Source: Dethiothermospora halolimnae
Lineage (GTDB): Bacteria; Bacillota; Clostridia; Tissierellales; VENL01
NCBI RefSeq assembly: GCF_037577855.1
Contig: NZ_JBAKFX010000038.1
Span: 1 to 40,867, forward strand
Direction of reading: 5' to 3'
DNA length: 40,867 nucleotides
Part shown: positions 1-8,892 of the stretch, piece after piece
Layout: every line of letters begins with the position of its first letter
Numbering within the stretch: the first letter of the stretch is position 1
Position numbers and translations under genes: made by a program
The notes under the pieces: model-generated
The model's input: only the letters and a program-made list of their open reading frames with translations
The model's database searches: none
Told to the model about the DNA's origin: nothing

Positions 1-118
1 GCCGCCGACTTCCTTCAGATTCCACCTCACGGTGGACACCCTTGTCTTCAGCTAGCACCTATATCACCTTCGGTGTTCGGGACTTTCACCCTATAGACTG
101 TGTCCATGCTGGGCACAC
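1..118 (-). mobile_element. 5' end of a group IIC intron (cut by window edge)
   Basis: Read on the minus strand, the sequence starts GTGTGCCCAGCATGG, continues with GGGTGAAAGTCCCGAAC and CAAGGGTGTCC, and ends GGAATCTGAAGGAAG. This is the conserved 5' part of domain I of bacterial group II introns, and it closely resembles the Oceanobacillus iheyensis class IIC intron as I recall it. The GTGTG 5' splice boundary lies at 118-114. It is five bases past the stem of the terminator of the upstream P-type ATPase, and class IIC introns are known to insert just downstream of terminator hairpins. Domains II-VI and any reverse transcriptase ORF would lie beyond position 1, so I cannot tell whether the intron is complete or active. 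Confidence 0.9.
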
Positions 119-123
119 ATAAA

Positions 124-153
124 AAAGTAGACTAAAAATTTTTAGTCTACTTT
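124..153 (-). terminator. Rho-independent terminator of the P-type ATPase gene
   Basis: A perfect 15-bp inverted repeat (124-138 with 139-153) has an AATT centre and is followed on the minus strand by a run of T. The ATPase stop codon lies inside the stem. It is also the landing site of the adjacent group IIC intron. Confidence 0.85.
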
Positions 154-2783
154 CTCATTCTATTTCTAATTGTCTTATATATCTCCGCAACACTAAAGGG
201 GATAATAGAAAAACCTACCACCATTAACCATTGCTCTAAACTTAAATTTCCTAACTCAAATATATTTTGTAAAAATGGAACTAAAGTTACACTAAGCATT
301 AGTACTCCAGATAGGGATATTGCCATTAATAAATATTTATTTGACAATATACCTATTTTAAATATATTCTTATCTAATGATCTAACACTTAGACTATTTG
401 CAAACTGGGAAATACTAAGTACAAGAAATGCCATGGTCCTTCCTGTGATAATATCTTCATTTAATCCCACATTAAAAGCACTAAAACTAACAATTCCAAT
501 CATAATACCCCTTATTACAATAGATAATCCTAATCCATGGGCAAATATACTTTCCCTTGGTTTTCTTGGCTTTCTTTCCATTATATCCTTTTCTCCTGGA
601 TCTACACCTAAAGATAAAGCAGGAAAACTATCGGTAACCAAATTTATCCATAAAATGTGTATTGGAATTAATGGTGCAGGAAGATTAAATAAAAGGGCTG
701 TTAAAAGTGCCACTATTTCCCCTATGTTACAGGACAACAAATAGTGTATCGATTTTCTAATGTTATCATAGATTACTCTACCTTCTTCAACTGCCGAAAC
801 TATGGTTGAAAAATTATCATCAGTTAATATCATGTCCGATGCTTCCTTAGATACATCTGTTCCTGTTATTCCCATTGCACATCCTATATCAGACCTCTTA
901 AGGGAAGGGGCATCATTTACTCCATCGCCAGTCATGGCCACGATTTTTCCTTTATCTTGCCAAGCTTTAACTATTCGTACTTTATGTTCTGGAGATACCC
1001 TTGCATATACTGAATATTTTTCAATATTCTCCTTTAATTCATCATCGGTCATATCTTCTAAAGCTTCACCATCTATGGATTCTTCTTCACTTTGGATAAT
1101 TCCCAGTTCCTTTGCAATGCTTATGGCTGTTATTTTATAATCTCCAGTAATCATTATAGGTCTTATTCCCGATGTTTTACACCTTTCCACTGCTCCTTTT
1201 ACAGTTTCCCTTGGAGGATCAATCATTGCTGTCATACCTATAAATACTAAATCATTCTCTATATTTTTTGAACTTACTTCATTAGGAATGTCAGATATAT
1301 CTTTATATGCTAATGCTAATACCCTTAAACCTTCCTTAGCTAAATTTTTATTTTCCTCTAATATCTCAGATTTCTTTTCTTCATTTAGACTTTCTACATT
1401 ATCATTTATTAGTATTTTATTACATCTATTTATTAATACATCTATAGCTCCTTTTGTAAATACTCTATACCCCCCATCCACTTCATGTATGGTAGACATC
1501 ATCTTTCTATCAGAATCAAAGGGTATTTCTTCCACTCTTTTAAACTCACTTTCCAATGTTTTTTTTAATTGTTCCTTTTCATATCCCAATGCAACAAGGG
1601 CAATTTCTGTTGGATCTCCAATAGTCTTTTTTTCTCCATCATTTTCTTCGATTGAAGCATCATTGCAAAGTACCCCTGTATATACTAACATTCTATATTC
1701 ATTATCATTTATATCTATTTCGTCCACATCTATTAATTTATCATATGTATATGCCTTAGTAACTGTCATTTTATTTTGAGTAAGGGTCCCTGTTTTATCA
1801 GAACAAATTATAGAAGCAGTTCCCAATGTTTCCACTGCAGGTAACCTTCTAATTATGGCATTTTTCTTAATCATCCTTTGGACACCAAGGGATAATACTA
1901 TAGTTACTATGGCTGGTAAACCTTCAGGAATTGCTGCAACAGCTAATGAAACCGATATCATAAACATATCAAAAATAGGTCTACCTTGAAAAAATCCTAC
2001 TAAAAATATAATAGCACATATAATCAATGCTATGATTCCTAACTTTTTACCTAATTCAGCTAGCTTTCTTTGTAAAGGTGTATCCCCTTTTTCTTGAGAT
2101 TCTAGCATTGTTGCTATTTTTCCTATTTCAGTATTCATACCGGTGGATGTAACTATAAATTTACCCCTTCCATGGGTGACTACACTTCCTGAAAACACCA
2201 TGTTTTTTCTATCTCCTATTACTATTTTTTTATCTGCTAAAGTATCCACCGTCTTATTAACAGGTAGTGACTCCCCTGTCAATGCAGACTCCTCCACTTG
2301 TAAACTTGCCTTTTCTATTATTCTACCATCTGCTGGTACATAGTCTCCTGCCTCTAGTAACACAATGTCTCCAGGAACTATATTATATGATTTAACTTCC
2401 ATTATAGAGCCATCCCTTAAAACTTTTGAGTTTGGAGTGGACATGCTTTTTAAAGCCTCCAGTGATTTTTCCGCCTTATTTTCTTGTACTAATCCTAGGA
2501 TGGCATTTAAAAAAACTATAATAAATATAATTATAGTGTCAGTTACTTCTCCCAAAACTCCAGAAATAGCCGCTGCAATTATTAAAATAATAACCATAAA
2601 ATCTTTAAATTGATTTATGAACTTTTTTAATAGGCCTTCCTTTTTCTTTTCTTTTAGGTCATTTTTACCGTATTTTTCTAGCCTTTTTTTTGCTTTATTT
2701 TTTGCTAATCCTGTTTCTAGGTTTGAATCTAAGGTTTGTTCAACATCTTCTAAATCTTTTGCATACCATCTCTCCCTATTCAT
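147..2783 (-). CDS. Cation-transporting P-type ATPase, P2A (SERCA-like) calcium type
   Basis: This 878-residue membrane pump uses ATP to move cations, most likely exporting Ca2+. Order of parts: N-terminal cation-ATPase domain (about 1-60); M1-M2 (about 60-100); actuator loop with TGES at 169-172; M3-M4 with PEGLP at 286-290; phosphorylation motif DKTGT with the acceptor Asp at 329; nucleotide-binding domain; hinge TGDGVND at 618-624; and M5-M10. The Ca2+-ligand positions of SERCA appear conserved: Glu in PEGLP (M4), Asn and Glu in CNIGE (M5), and Asn, Thr and Asp in NLVTD (M6). That makes Ca2+ more likely than Na+/K+ or Mg2+. Length is normal for the family. The ATG is preceded by GGAGGG. 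It is monocistronic between two terminators, with a possible -10 (TATAAT) at 2821-2826. Confidence 0.93.
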   Translation of the reverse strand: MNRERWYAKDLEDVEQTLDSNLETGLAKNKAKKRLEKYGKNDLKEKKKEGLLKKFINQFKDFMVIILIIAAAISGVLGEVTDTIIIFIIVFLNAILGLVQENKAEKSLEALKSMSTPNSKVLRDGSIMEVKSYNIVPGDIVLLEAGDYVPADGRIIEKASLQVEESALTGESLPVNKTVDTLADKKIVIGDRKNMVFSGSVVTHGRGKFIVTSTGMNTEIGKIATMLESQEKGDTPLQRKLAELGKKLGIIALIICAIIFLVGFFQGRPIFDMFMISVSLAVAAIPEGLPAIVTIVLSLGVQRMIKKNAIIRRLPAVETLGTASIICSDKTGTLTQNKMTVTKAYTYDKLIDVDEIDINDNEYRMLVYTGVLCNDASIEENDGEKKTIGDPTEIALVALGYEKEQLKKTLESEFKRVEEIPFDSDRKMMSTIHEVDGGYRVFTKGAIDVLINRCNKILINDNVESLNEEKKSEILEENKNLAKEGLRVLALAYKDISDIPNEVSSKNIENDLVFIGMTAMIDPPRETVKGAVERCKTSGIRPIMITGDYKITAISIAKELGIIQSEEESIDGEALEDMTDDELKENIEKYSVYARVSPEHKVRIVKAWQDKGKIVAMTGDGVNDAPSLKRSDIGCAMGITGTDVSKEASDMILTDDNFSTIVSAVEEGRVIYDNIRKSIHYLLSCNIGEIVALLTALLFNLPAPLIPIHILWINLVTDSFPALSLGVDPGEKDIMERKPRKPRESIFAHGLGLSIVIRGIMIGIVSFSAFNVGLNEDIITGRTMAFLVLSISQFANSLSVRSLDKNIFKIGILSNKYLLMAISLSGVLMLSVTLVPFLQNIFELGNLSLEQWLMVVGFSIIPFSVAEIYKTIRNRMRK

Positions 2784-2904
2784 TAAATCCCTCCATGATC
2801 TTTATTGGGTATGTTTTTTTATTATACCCATAATTTTCTTTTTTAAATTTTTTTATTTGTATCAATTATGATAACATTTTTTATGATAGTATTAAAAAGT
2901 TCTA

Positions 2905-2957
2905 AATCAGTCCCCTGCTTTTGACTATTATCTATTAACTGTCATCTGTTAACTATT
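2905..2957 (-). repeat. Degenerate TTAATAGT-type repeat island
   Basis: The minus strand reads as short units of the form GTTAATAGT, ACAGTTAATAG and ATAATAGTC, just beyond the terminator at 2957-3009. The same vocabulary recurs at 35697-35720 and 35845-35880. No ORF or RNA fold is evident. It looks like a small dispersed non-coding repeat. Confidence 0.5.
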
Positions 2958-3009
2958 AACCAAATAAAAAAGTATGGGAACGAATCTCCCATACTTTTTT
3001 ATTTGGTTA
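2957..3009 (-). terminator. Long Rho-independent terminator after the spo0A-linked small ORF
   Basis: A perfect 23-bp stem (2957-2979 with 2987-3009) has a 7-nt loop and a T run within the arm. The small ORF's stop codon sits inside the stem. The symmetry means it could act in both directions, but only minus-strand genes flank it. Confidence 0.9.
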
Positions 3010-3166
3010 GTTTATCTACATTTAAAACTATATCCTTAGCTTTTTTTAATCCTTCTCTATACCAATATTGATTGGTATTTAACTTTTTTCCTTGTTTTTC
3101 TTTTTCATTTAATTTACCTATAGAGTAATTCAATTCATCTAATATTATTCTTATTTCTTTACTCAT
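2999..3166 (-). CDS. Hypothetical 55-residue protein downstream of spo0A
   Basis: The ORF starts at an ATG 14 nt after the spo0A stop and ends inside the following terminator stem, so it would be the last cistron of the spo0A transcript. The protein begins MSKEIRIILDELNYS and contains YWYREGLKKAKDIVLN. It is highly charged and probably helical, with no signal peptide, membrane segment or cysteine motif. The ribosome binding site is weak (AAAGAAAG, about 8 nt upstream). I do not recognise the family. Support comes from position between gene and terminator and from an intact frame with no wasted sequence. It could also be a chance ORF in a 3' UTR. Confidence 0.5.
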   Translation of the reverse strand: MSKEIRIILDELNYSIGKLNEKEKQGKKLNTNQYWYREGLKKAKDIVLNVDKLTK

Positions 3167-3180
3167 TATACTAACTTTCT

Positions 3181-3987
3181 TTAACCTGCATTCCTTTCAA
3201 GTCTTAACTTATCGGCTACCATTGCTATAAACTCAGAATTTGTTGGTTTCCCTTTATCAGTATGAACAGTGTATCCAAATAGATTATTTATAGTATCTAC
3301 TTTACCTCTACTCCATGCCACCTCAATAGCATGTCTTATAGCTCTTTCCACCCTACTAGGAGTGGTATTAAACTTTTTAGCTATATTGGGATAAAGTTCC
3401 TTAGTAACTGCACTAAGTAGTTCAATGTCTTCTACTACCATACCAATTGCCTCTCTAAGATACAAATAACCTTTTATATGGGCAGGAACTCCTATCTCAT
3501 GTATGATATTAGTTATTTTGGCTTCTAGACTTTTTTCTTTAGTCACATTATTGACTAAATTAGAACTAATATCAACATTTTTTCTTCTTTCTATTTTTGT
3601 AGGAGCATTTCCTGTTACTTGCCTTATTCTTTTCATAAATATTTGAAAATCAAAGGGTTTTACTACATAATAATCTGCACCTAAATTTATAGCTCTTTGA
3701 GTTATTTTGTCCTGCCCAACTGCTGATAATACTATAGTTTTTGGAAACTTCTCCAAATCCATTGTATTGATTTTCTCTAAAACTCCTAATCCATCTAAAT
3801 GTGGCATGATAATATCTAAAACCAATACATCTGGTGACTTTTCTTCTATAAGATCTATAGCTTCAAGTCCATCTTTTGCTATACCAACTACCTCTACATC
3901 TTCTTGAGTCGTTAAATACTCGCTTAAAATACTACAAAAATCCTTGTTATCATCTGCTATTAATACATTAATTTTTTTGTTTTCCAA
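3181..3987 (-). CDS. spo0A: Stage 0 sporulation protein A, master response regulator
   Basis: Spo0A is the cytoplasmic response regulator which, once phosphorylated, binds 0A boxes to start sporulation. The receiver domain (about 5-125) has the acidic pair D12/D13, the phospho-acceptor D58 in VLVLDIIMP, and the conserved Lys in YYVVKPF. The C-terminal Spo0A DNA-binding domain (about 155-268) contains the signature VERAIRHAIEVAWSRG. I chose the TTG at 3987 because GGGGGG lies 7 nt upstream and the product then begins MENKKINVLIADDN, like clostridial homologues. A longer frame from GTG at 4002 has no ribosome binding site. It has its own promoter with a 0A box and lies downstream of spoIVB, the conserved order. 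Confidence 0.97.
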   Translation of the reverse strand: MENKKINVLIADDNKDFCSILSEYLTTQEDVEVVGIAKDGLEAIDLIEEKSPDVLVLDIIMPHLDGLGVLEKINTMDLEKFPKTIVLSAVGQDKITQRAINLGADYYVVKPFDFQIFMKRIRQVTGNAPTKIERRKNVDISSNLVNNVTKEKSLEAKITNIIHEIGVPAHIKGYLYLREAIGMVVEDIELLSAVTKELYPNIAKKFNTTPSRVERAIRHAIEVAWSRGKVDTINNLFGYTVHTDKGKPTNSEFIAMVADKLRLERNAG

Positions 3988-4034
3988 TTCTTTTCCCCCC
4001 ACTAAAACTTTTTTCTAGATAAAAATCTATTTAT

Positions 4035-4065
4035 ATTATAACTCTACTCTTATATTTATTCGACA
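4035..4065 (-). promoter_or_regulatory. Predicted spo0A promoter with a 0A box
   Basis: On the minus strand a perfect 0A box, TGTCGAA (4059-4065), lies 18 nt upstream of TATAAT (4035-4040). It occupies the place of the -35 element. This suggests direct autoregulation by Spo0A~P, as known for spo0A in Bacillus. A palindrome, AAGGATATATATATCCTT (4066-4083), lies directly upstream. Confidence 0.6.
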
Positions 4066-4159
4066 AAGGATATATATATCCTTCCTCAATTTCTAATTTA
4101 AGTAATTTTTTTAATAATTCAAATTTTTATGTGATTTTATAGGATAATTTATACAATAG

Positions 4160-4200
4160 TTAATAAAAATGACAAAGAAATTTTTTGTCATTTTTATTAA
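4160..4200 (-). terminator. Rho-independent terminator of spoIVB
   Basis: A 17-bp stem (4160-4176 with 4184-4200) has a 7-nt loop and is rich in A on one side and T on the other. It includes the spoIVB stop codon and separates spoIVB from spo0A. Confidence 0.85.
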
Positions 4201-5528
4201 TTTGCTTTTACAATATTTTTTGTATAGTCTTGGAAAATTCCAGCCTTTTGAAGCATCCAATTTATATATATACCATACCCTTTAGCTGGATTATTAACAA
4301 AAACATGGGTTACTGCTCCTATTATTTTCCCATTTTGAATTATTGGACTACCACTCATCCCTTGAACAATTCCTCCAGTTTCTTTTAATAATTCTTCATC
4401 TACAACCTCTATTACCATACTTTTTTGATGGGGAAATTTTTGATTTTTTAAACTTTTAATTTCAATTTCATATTTTTTTATATCATTATTTTTTATGGTA
4501 CTTAGTATATAAGCCTTCCCTTCCTTTACTTGACTAGGGGATGCAATGGGAAGAGCTTTGCGATTTATAATGTGATTAAATCCTTTGTTTATAGTTCCAT
4601 ATATTCCAAAGTCGGTATTATTAGTAATTTCACCGATTCCATCATCAGATTCATAAAATAAGCCTATTAATTCCCCAGGAGCTCCTTTCTTTCCCTGTTC
4701 TATGGCTGATATCTTTGCATTTAAAATCTCTCCATTTTCAATTGGCATTAATCCGCCAGTATCAATATCAGTAATTCCATGTCCTAATGCTCCAAATTTT
4801 CTAGTATCACTGTGATAAAACGTCATAGTTCCAATGCCAGCAGTTCTATCCCTTACCCATATTCCTAATCTATAACAGCTATCCGATGGACTTTTAACAG
4901 GATATATTTCAGTAACAAACTGTAATTTATTTCTTTCTACTGTAACCTTAACCTTTTTCTTCTTAATGTTATTTAATATTTCTATAACATGATCTGCATC
5001 TCTTACTTTTTTTCCATCAATAGATAGTATTACATCCCCTATTTTTATTCCAGCATCTATAGCAGGACTATATTTGTCTCCATTCTTACCAATAATATCA
5101 TCGGATAAAGCCACTACTAATACTCCTTTTGTATTTAATCTTACACCTATTGTATTTCCTCCTGGAACTAAATAAATATTCTCTGATACATTAACATTTA
5201 TTTCTTTTATAGGTATTAAACCTAATAGTTTAAATTTTAATTTACCTTCTCCATTTTTTAATGTCCCCACTCTATATGAATTTTTAAAACTTAATTTTAA
5301 TTTATCCTCTGTGTTATTTTCTTTAAAATGTAATATATTTTCTTTGTTATTACTTAATATATCCACAGTAAATGGAAATATTATATCTATATCTTTTGTT
5401 TCCCCTTGATAAATACTTATATGTGAAGGATACTTAATTATATCAATTATTTGTACTGAATATGTTGCTATTGTTAGTACTAATATAAATACAAAAAAGA
5501 TTTTTAAACCTTTTTTATTTTTGTTCAA
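4197..5528 (-). CDS. spoIVB: SpoIVB serine peptidase (family S55)
   Basis: In known systems SpoIVB is secreted from the forespore into the intermembrane space and cleaves SpoIVFA to trigger sigma-K activation. The 443-residue protein has an N-terminal membrane anchor (about 9-28), a PDZ domain (about 125-205, with GDVILSIDGKKV), and an S55 peptidase domain. The likely catalytic His is H250 in ALGHGI and the nucleophile S392 in GMSGSP. The start is a TTG preceded by AGGAG 11 nt upstream; no ATG fits. It lies between recN and spo0A in the conserved order. I could not find a convincing sigma-F or sigma-G promoter by eye in the 200-nt gap upstream. Confidence 0.96.
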   Translation of the reverse strand: MNKNKKGLKIFFVFILVLTIATYSVQIIDIIKYPSHISIYQGETKDIDIIFPFTVDILSNNKENILHFKENNTEDKLKLSFKNSYRVGTLKNGEGKLKFKLLGLIPIKEINVNVSENIYLVPGGNTIGVRLNTKGVLVVALSDDIIGKNGDKYSPAIDAGIKIGDVILSIDGKKVRDADHVIEILNNIKKKKVKVTVERNKLQFVTEIYPVKSPSDSCYRLGIWVRDRTAGIGTMTFYHSDTRKFGALGHGITDIDTGGLMPIENGEILNAKISAIEQGKKGAPGELIGLFYESDDGIGEITNNTDFGIYGTINKGFNHIINRKALPIASPSQVKEGKAYILSTIKNNDIKKYEIEIKSLKNQKFPHQKSMVIEVVDEELLKETGGIVQGMSGSPIIQNGKIIGAVTHVFVNNPAKGYGIYINWMLQKAGIFQDYTKNIVKAN

Positions 5529-5693
5529 ATAAAATCACGCTCCTATTTTTGCATTAGCTTAATTCTACACCTCCACAAAATTTGTTTGTAAACTTAATTT
5601 AGCCTTTTTTGAGGTTATTTATTCTACATAAATATTTATCAATATGTTAACTAAAATCTAAATTTCCGAAAAATAGGATGGATTTTTAAAAAA

Positions 5694-5730
5694 TAATGAA
5701 AAAGACCCTTAAAAAGGGTCTTTTTCATTA
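5694..5730 (-). terminator. Rho-independent terminator of recN
   Basis: A perfect 17-bp stem (5694-5710 with 5714-5730) has a 3-nt loop and is followed by a T-rich stretch on the minus strand. It starts directly after the recN stop codon. Confidence 0.9.
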
Positions 5731-5731
5731 T

Positions 5732-7423
5732 TTATCTAATTTGTTTTGACATTTCCAACATTTCTTTAGCATGGTTTCTAGTAGTATCTGTTAAATCAAC
5801 ACCACCTAATAGCCTAGATAGTTCATCCACTCTTTTACTATAGTCTAATTTTTTTACTTTAGTTATAGTTCGATTATCCTTCACTATTTTATTAATTAAA
5901 AAATGACTGTCTCCCATTGCGGCTATTTGTGGCAAATGGGTTATACACAAGATTTGATGGGTTTTTGATATTTTTGATATTTTTTCACTAAGTACTTGGG
6001 CAGTTCTGCCACTAATTCCTGTATCAATTTCATCAAATATAAGACAGGAAATATTATCCACATCAGCCAAGATATTTTTAAAAGCTAACATAATTCTAGA
6101 CATCTCTCCACCAGATACGATTTTTGATAAGGGCTTTAATGGTTCACCAATGTTTGTAGATATTAAAAATTCAACATTATCTATTCCATCTTGAGTATAA
6201 TAATCATATTTTTTAAATTGCACTTCAAACTTTACATCCTTCATGTTTAATTCACTGAGTTCCTTTGTTATAGATTTTTCAATATTCTTAGAAATTCCTT
6301 TTCTTTCTAAGGTTAATTCTTCACAAATCTTAGATAATTCTTTTTCTATTTTTTCTATCTCATTATTTATTATTCTTATTTCTTCTTCACTATTTACTAT
6401 AAACTGATACTCATTATATATTTTATTTCTATAATCTAATATTTCATCTATCGTGTTACCATATTTTCTTTTAAGATCATTAATAGTATTAAGCCTATTT
6501 TGTAATTCATTCAATCTTTCTGGATTATAATCTATATTTTCTTCATAACTTCTTAATTCCCTAGTTAAGTCCTGTATAGTGAAAATTATAGCATCAAAAT
6601 CCTCCACATATCTTTCTAACTTTTTATCATGTTTCGATATGTCCCTTAATTGACTACCTAAATTTATTAACTGATCAATTATAGAGCTATAGTTATAATC
6701 ATTTGAATTTAACGTTTCATTAACTTTTGTCAGGGTTTCTATTATATTTTCTGAATTTGATAATATATTATATTCATTAAATAAAATTTCTTCTTCTTCT
6801 CTTTTTAAATTTGCAACATCTATTTCATCTAATTGAAATTTAAGTAAGTCTATTTTTCGCTCTTTTTCTTTATCATCACTATTATATTTTTTTAATTTAT
6901 TTTTTAGGGCTAATATTTCATTATATTTATTCTTTACGTTTTCTTTTAATATCCCTATTTTTTTTCCACCTAGAGAATCTATTAATTTTATATGATTCTC
7001 TGGAGATAATAGGGACTGGTGTTCATGTTGTCCATGAATATCAACAAGTTTTTTTGTTAATTCCTTTAACATATTTAATGTTACTGTTCTACCATTTATT
7101 CTAGAGGTACTTCTTCCCGAGCTAAAAATTTCTCTAGTTATCAATATAATACTATCTGGCTCTTTATCTATTCCAAAGCCTTCTAATACATCACTTATAT
7201 CATTATCCTCATCTATATGAAATAGTCCTTCAATAATAGTTTTATCTCCACTTGTTCCTATATAGCTTCTATTAGCTCGTCCCCCTAACAACAGTCCCAC
7301 AGCATCTATTATAATTGACTTTCCTGCTCCAGTCTCTCCTGTCAACACATTAAAGCCTTTAGTAAAAGATATATTAACTTCATCTATAATAGCAAAATTT
7401 TGTATACTTAATTCAAGGAGCAT
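5732..7423 (-). CDS. recN: DNA repair protein RecN
   Basis: RecN is an SMC-like ATPase that acts early at double-strand breaks and helps hold DNA ends for recombination. The protein has Walker A GETGAGKS at 29-36, a long central coiled coil (about 155-370), the ABC signature (VSGGEMSRIMLAFK), Walker B LIFDEID, and a C-terminal ATPase half. I chose the ATG at 7423 (563 residues) because GGGGGAGG ends 7 nt upstream. The GTG at 7429 almost touches that ribosome binding site. The Shine-Dalgarno directly follows the argR stop codon, so the two genes are probably translationally coupled. The argR-recN pairing is conserved in Firmicutes. Confidence 0.96.
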   Translation of the reverse strand: MLLELSIQNFAIIDEVNISFTKGFNVLTGETGAGKSIIIDAVGLLLGGRANRSYIGTSGDKTIIEGLFHIDEDNDISDVLEGFGIDKEPDSIILITREIFSSGRSTSRINGRTVTLNMLKELTKKLVDIHGQHEHQSLLSPENHIKLIDSLGGKKIGILKENVKNKYNEILALKNKLKKYNSDDKEKERKIDLLKFQLDEIDVANLKREEEEILFNEYNILSNSENIIETLTKVNETLNSNDYNYSSIIDQLINLGSQLRDISKHDKKLERYVEDFDAIIFTIQDLTRELRSYEENIDYNPERLNELQNRLNTINDLKRKYGNTIDEILDYRNKIYNEYQFIVNSEEEIRIINNEIEKIEKELSKICEELTLERKGISKNIEKSITKELSELNMKDVKFEVQFKKYDYYTQDGIDNVEFLISTNIGEPLKPLSKIVSGGEMSRIMLAFKNILADVDNISCLIFDEIDTGISGRTAQVLSEKISKISKTHQILCITHLPQIAAMGDSHFLINKIVKDNRTITKVKKLDYSKRVDELSRLLGGVDLTDTTRNHAKEMLEMSKQIR

Positions 7424-7437
7424 CGTCACACCTCCCC

Positions 7438-7890
7438 CTAATCTAAAATATTATTAAAAGTATTTATTATCTCTTTAATAGCATCTTTATTCCTTACAGC
7501 AACAAAGACTGTATCATCTCCGGCAATAGTGCCTACTATTTGCTCCATATCTAAAGCATCAATGGCAGAGCCTGAAATTTGAGCAGCCCCAGGTAATGTT
7601 TTTATAACTAATAAATGACCTGCTGTTTCCATAGATATTATAGAATTTTTAAATATTTTTAAGAGTCTATCGGTTGTTCCCTCTTGATTTTGTCCCATGG
7701 CTGCATATTTATATCTACCATTCTTTGATAAGACTTTTACTAACCTTAGCTCCCTAATATCTCTAGACACAGTGGCCTGTGTTACATCTATACCGGAATT
7801 TTTAAGATATTCCAGTAACTCCTCCTGAGTTTCTATTTCATTTTTTTCAATAAGCTCTAGTACCTTAGCTTGTCTAGTATATTTTTTCAT
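7438..7890 (-). CDS. argR: Arginine repressor ArgR/AhrC
   Basis: This is the hexameric arginine-responsive regulator of arginine biosynthesis and catabolism. The N-terminal winged helix (about 1-70) has the recognition segment TQATVSRDIRELRLVKV. The C-terminal domain (about 80-150) carries the oligomerisation and arginine-binding motif GTIAGDDTVFVAVR. At 150 residues it is standard length. AAGGAGG precedes the ATG by 6 nt. It heads an argR-recN transcript, because a terminator at 8015-8044 cuts it off from tlyA. A possible -10 (TATAAT, 7959-7964) lies in the AT-rich leader, but the -35 is poor and I could not identify a clear ARG box. Confidence 0.96.
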   Translation of the reverse strand: MKKYTRQAKVLELIEKNEIETQEELLEYLKNSGIDVTQATVSRDIRELRLVKVLSKNGRYKYAAMGQNQEGTTDRLLKIFKNSIISMETAGHLLVIKTLPGAAQISGSAIDALDMEQIVGTIAGDDTVFVAVRNKDAIKEIINTFNNILD

Positions 7891-8014
7891 ATTATCCTCC
7901 TTGATGAATTAACAACCATATCATTTTTGATACCTACAAACATCATTTATGTATACTTATTATATCAAATTTATAAATATAAAAAAATACTTTTATTTTA
8001 ATTATTTAGCTAAA

Positions 8015-8044
8015 TAAAAGATAGCCCTTTTCGGCTATCTTTTA
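8015..8044 (-). terminator. Rho-independent terminator of the dxs-tlyA unit
   Basis: A 12-bp stem (8015-8026 with 8033-8044) with a GC-rich top (GATAGCC/GGCTATC) and 6-nt loop is followed by TTTATTT on the minus strand. It ends the transcript that contains OLE RNA, oapA, dxs and tlyA. Confidence 0.8.
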
Positions 8045-8079
8045 ACTAATATACCTATACCCCTTGTATCCTTCACCTA

Positions 8080-8880
8080 TTATAAATTTTTATGGGATTT
8101 CACTGCTATACCGTCAATCTTATTATCAATATTAAAGTTAGAATGTATTCCTCTTTTTATATGGGCTAAGTATTCAATATTCCCCTCTCCCCCCTTTATG
8201 GGAGAATAGGTTAAATCTATAATTGTCAAATTATTATCTATACAGAAAGAGTTTATATCATTTAAAACTTCTTTATGTACCTTTAAATCCTTCACTACAC
8301 CTTTTTTTCCGACCTTTTCTTTACCTGCTTCAAATTGAGGTTTAACCAGTGCTACCACATCGACATTAGCCTTAGTTATTTCTATAACTTTAGGTAGTAC
8401 TAACTTTAATGATATAAAGGACACATCTATTGTAACAAAATCAGCTAATTCTTCTAAGTCCTCTAGTTTAACATACCTTATGTTCCTACCTTCCATATTT
8501 ATAACCCTTTTATCATCCTTTAATTTATTAGCTAATTGTCCATGTCCCACATCTATGGCATAAACCTTTGTAGCTCCGTTTTTCAGCATACAATCAGTAA
8601 ATCCCCCGGTGGAGGCACCTATATCCATTGCCACTTTATCCTTACAAGAAATATCAAAAGTCCTTAGAGCCTTTTCTAACTTTAAGCCTCCTCTACCTAC
8701 ATAGGGTATAGGGTCATTTATTATTTCTATAGAACTCTCTTCATTTATTTTTGTACTGGGCTTTCTTATTTTTTTTCCATTTACTAATATATTTCCAGTT
8801 TTAATATATTTTTTAGCCTTTTCTCTACTCTCTATTATGTTTTTATCTACTAATAACTTATCTAACCTTACTTTTTTCAT
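8080..8880 (-). CDS. tlyA: TlyA family rRNA (cytidine-2'-O)-methyltransferase
   Basis: The TlyA/YqxC family methylates ribose 2'-OH groups of rRNA; older annotations call it hemolysin A. The protein has an N-terminal S4 RNA-binding domain (about 1-60, VRLDKLLVDKNIIESREKA) followed by an FtsJ-like Rossmann methyltransferase. The SAM-binding motif is AMDIGASTGGFTDCML (about 83-98), followed by the AIDVGHGQL segment. At 266 residues it is normal length. AGGAG lies 6 nt before the ATG and the gene starts 12 nt after dxs. Target nucleotides in this organism cannot be read from sequence. Confidence 0.93.
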   Translation of the reverse strand: MKKVRLDKLLVDKNIIESREKAKKYIKTGNILVNGKKIRKPSTKINEESSIEIINDPIPYVGRGGLKLEKALRTFDISCKDKVAMDIGASTGGFTDCMLKNGATKVYAIDVGHGQLANKLKDDKRVINMEGRNIRYVKLEDLEELADFVTIDVSFISLKLVLPKVIEITKANVDVVALVKPQFEAGKEKVGKKGVVKDLKVHKEVLNDINSFCIDNNLTIIDLTYSPIKGGEGNIEYLAHIKRGIHSNFNIDNKIDGIAVKSHKNL

Positions 8881-8892
8881 AAAAAACTCCTA

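Noticed and set aside
1288..1779. 163-residue plus-strand ORF opposite the P-type ATPase
   Set aside because: It is the antisense shadow of a conserved gene, rich in Ser, Leu and Ile as expected of such frames, with no ribosome binding site. Other plus-strand frames in the window were dropped for the same reason.
5529..5693. Sigma-F/sigma-G promoter of spoIVB
   Set aside because: Expected from biology, but no pair of elements with correct spacing was convincing by eye.
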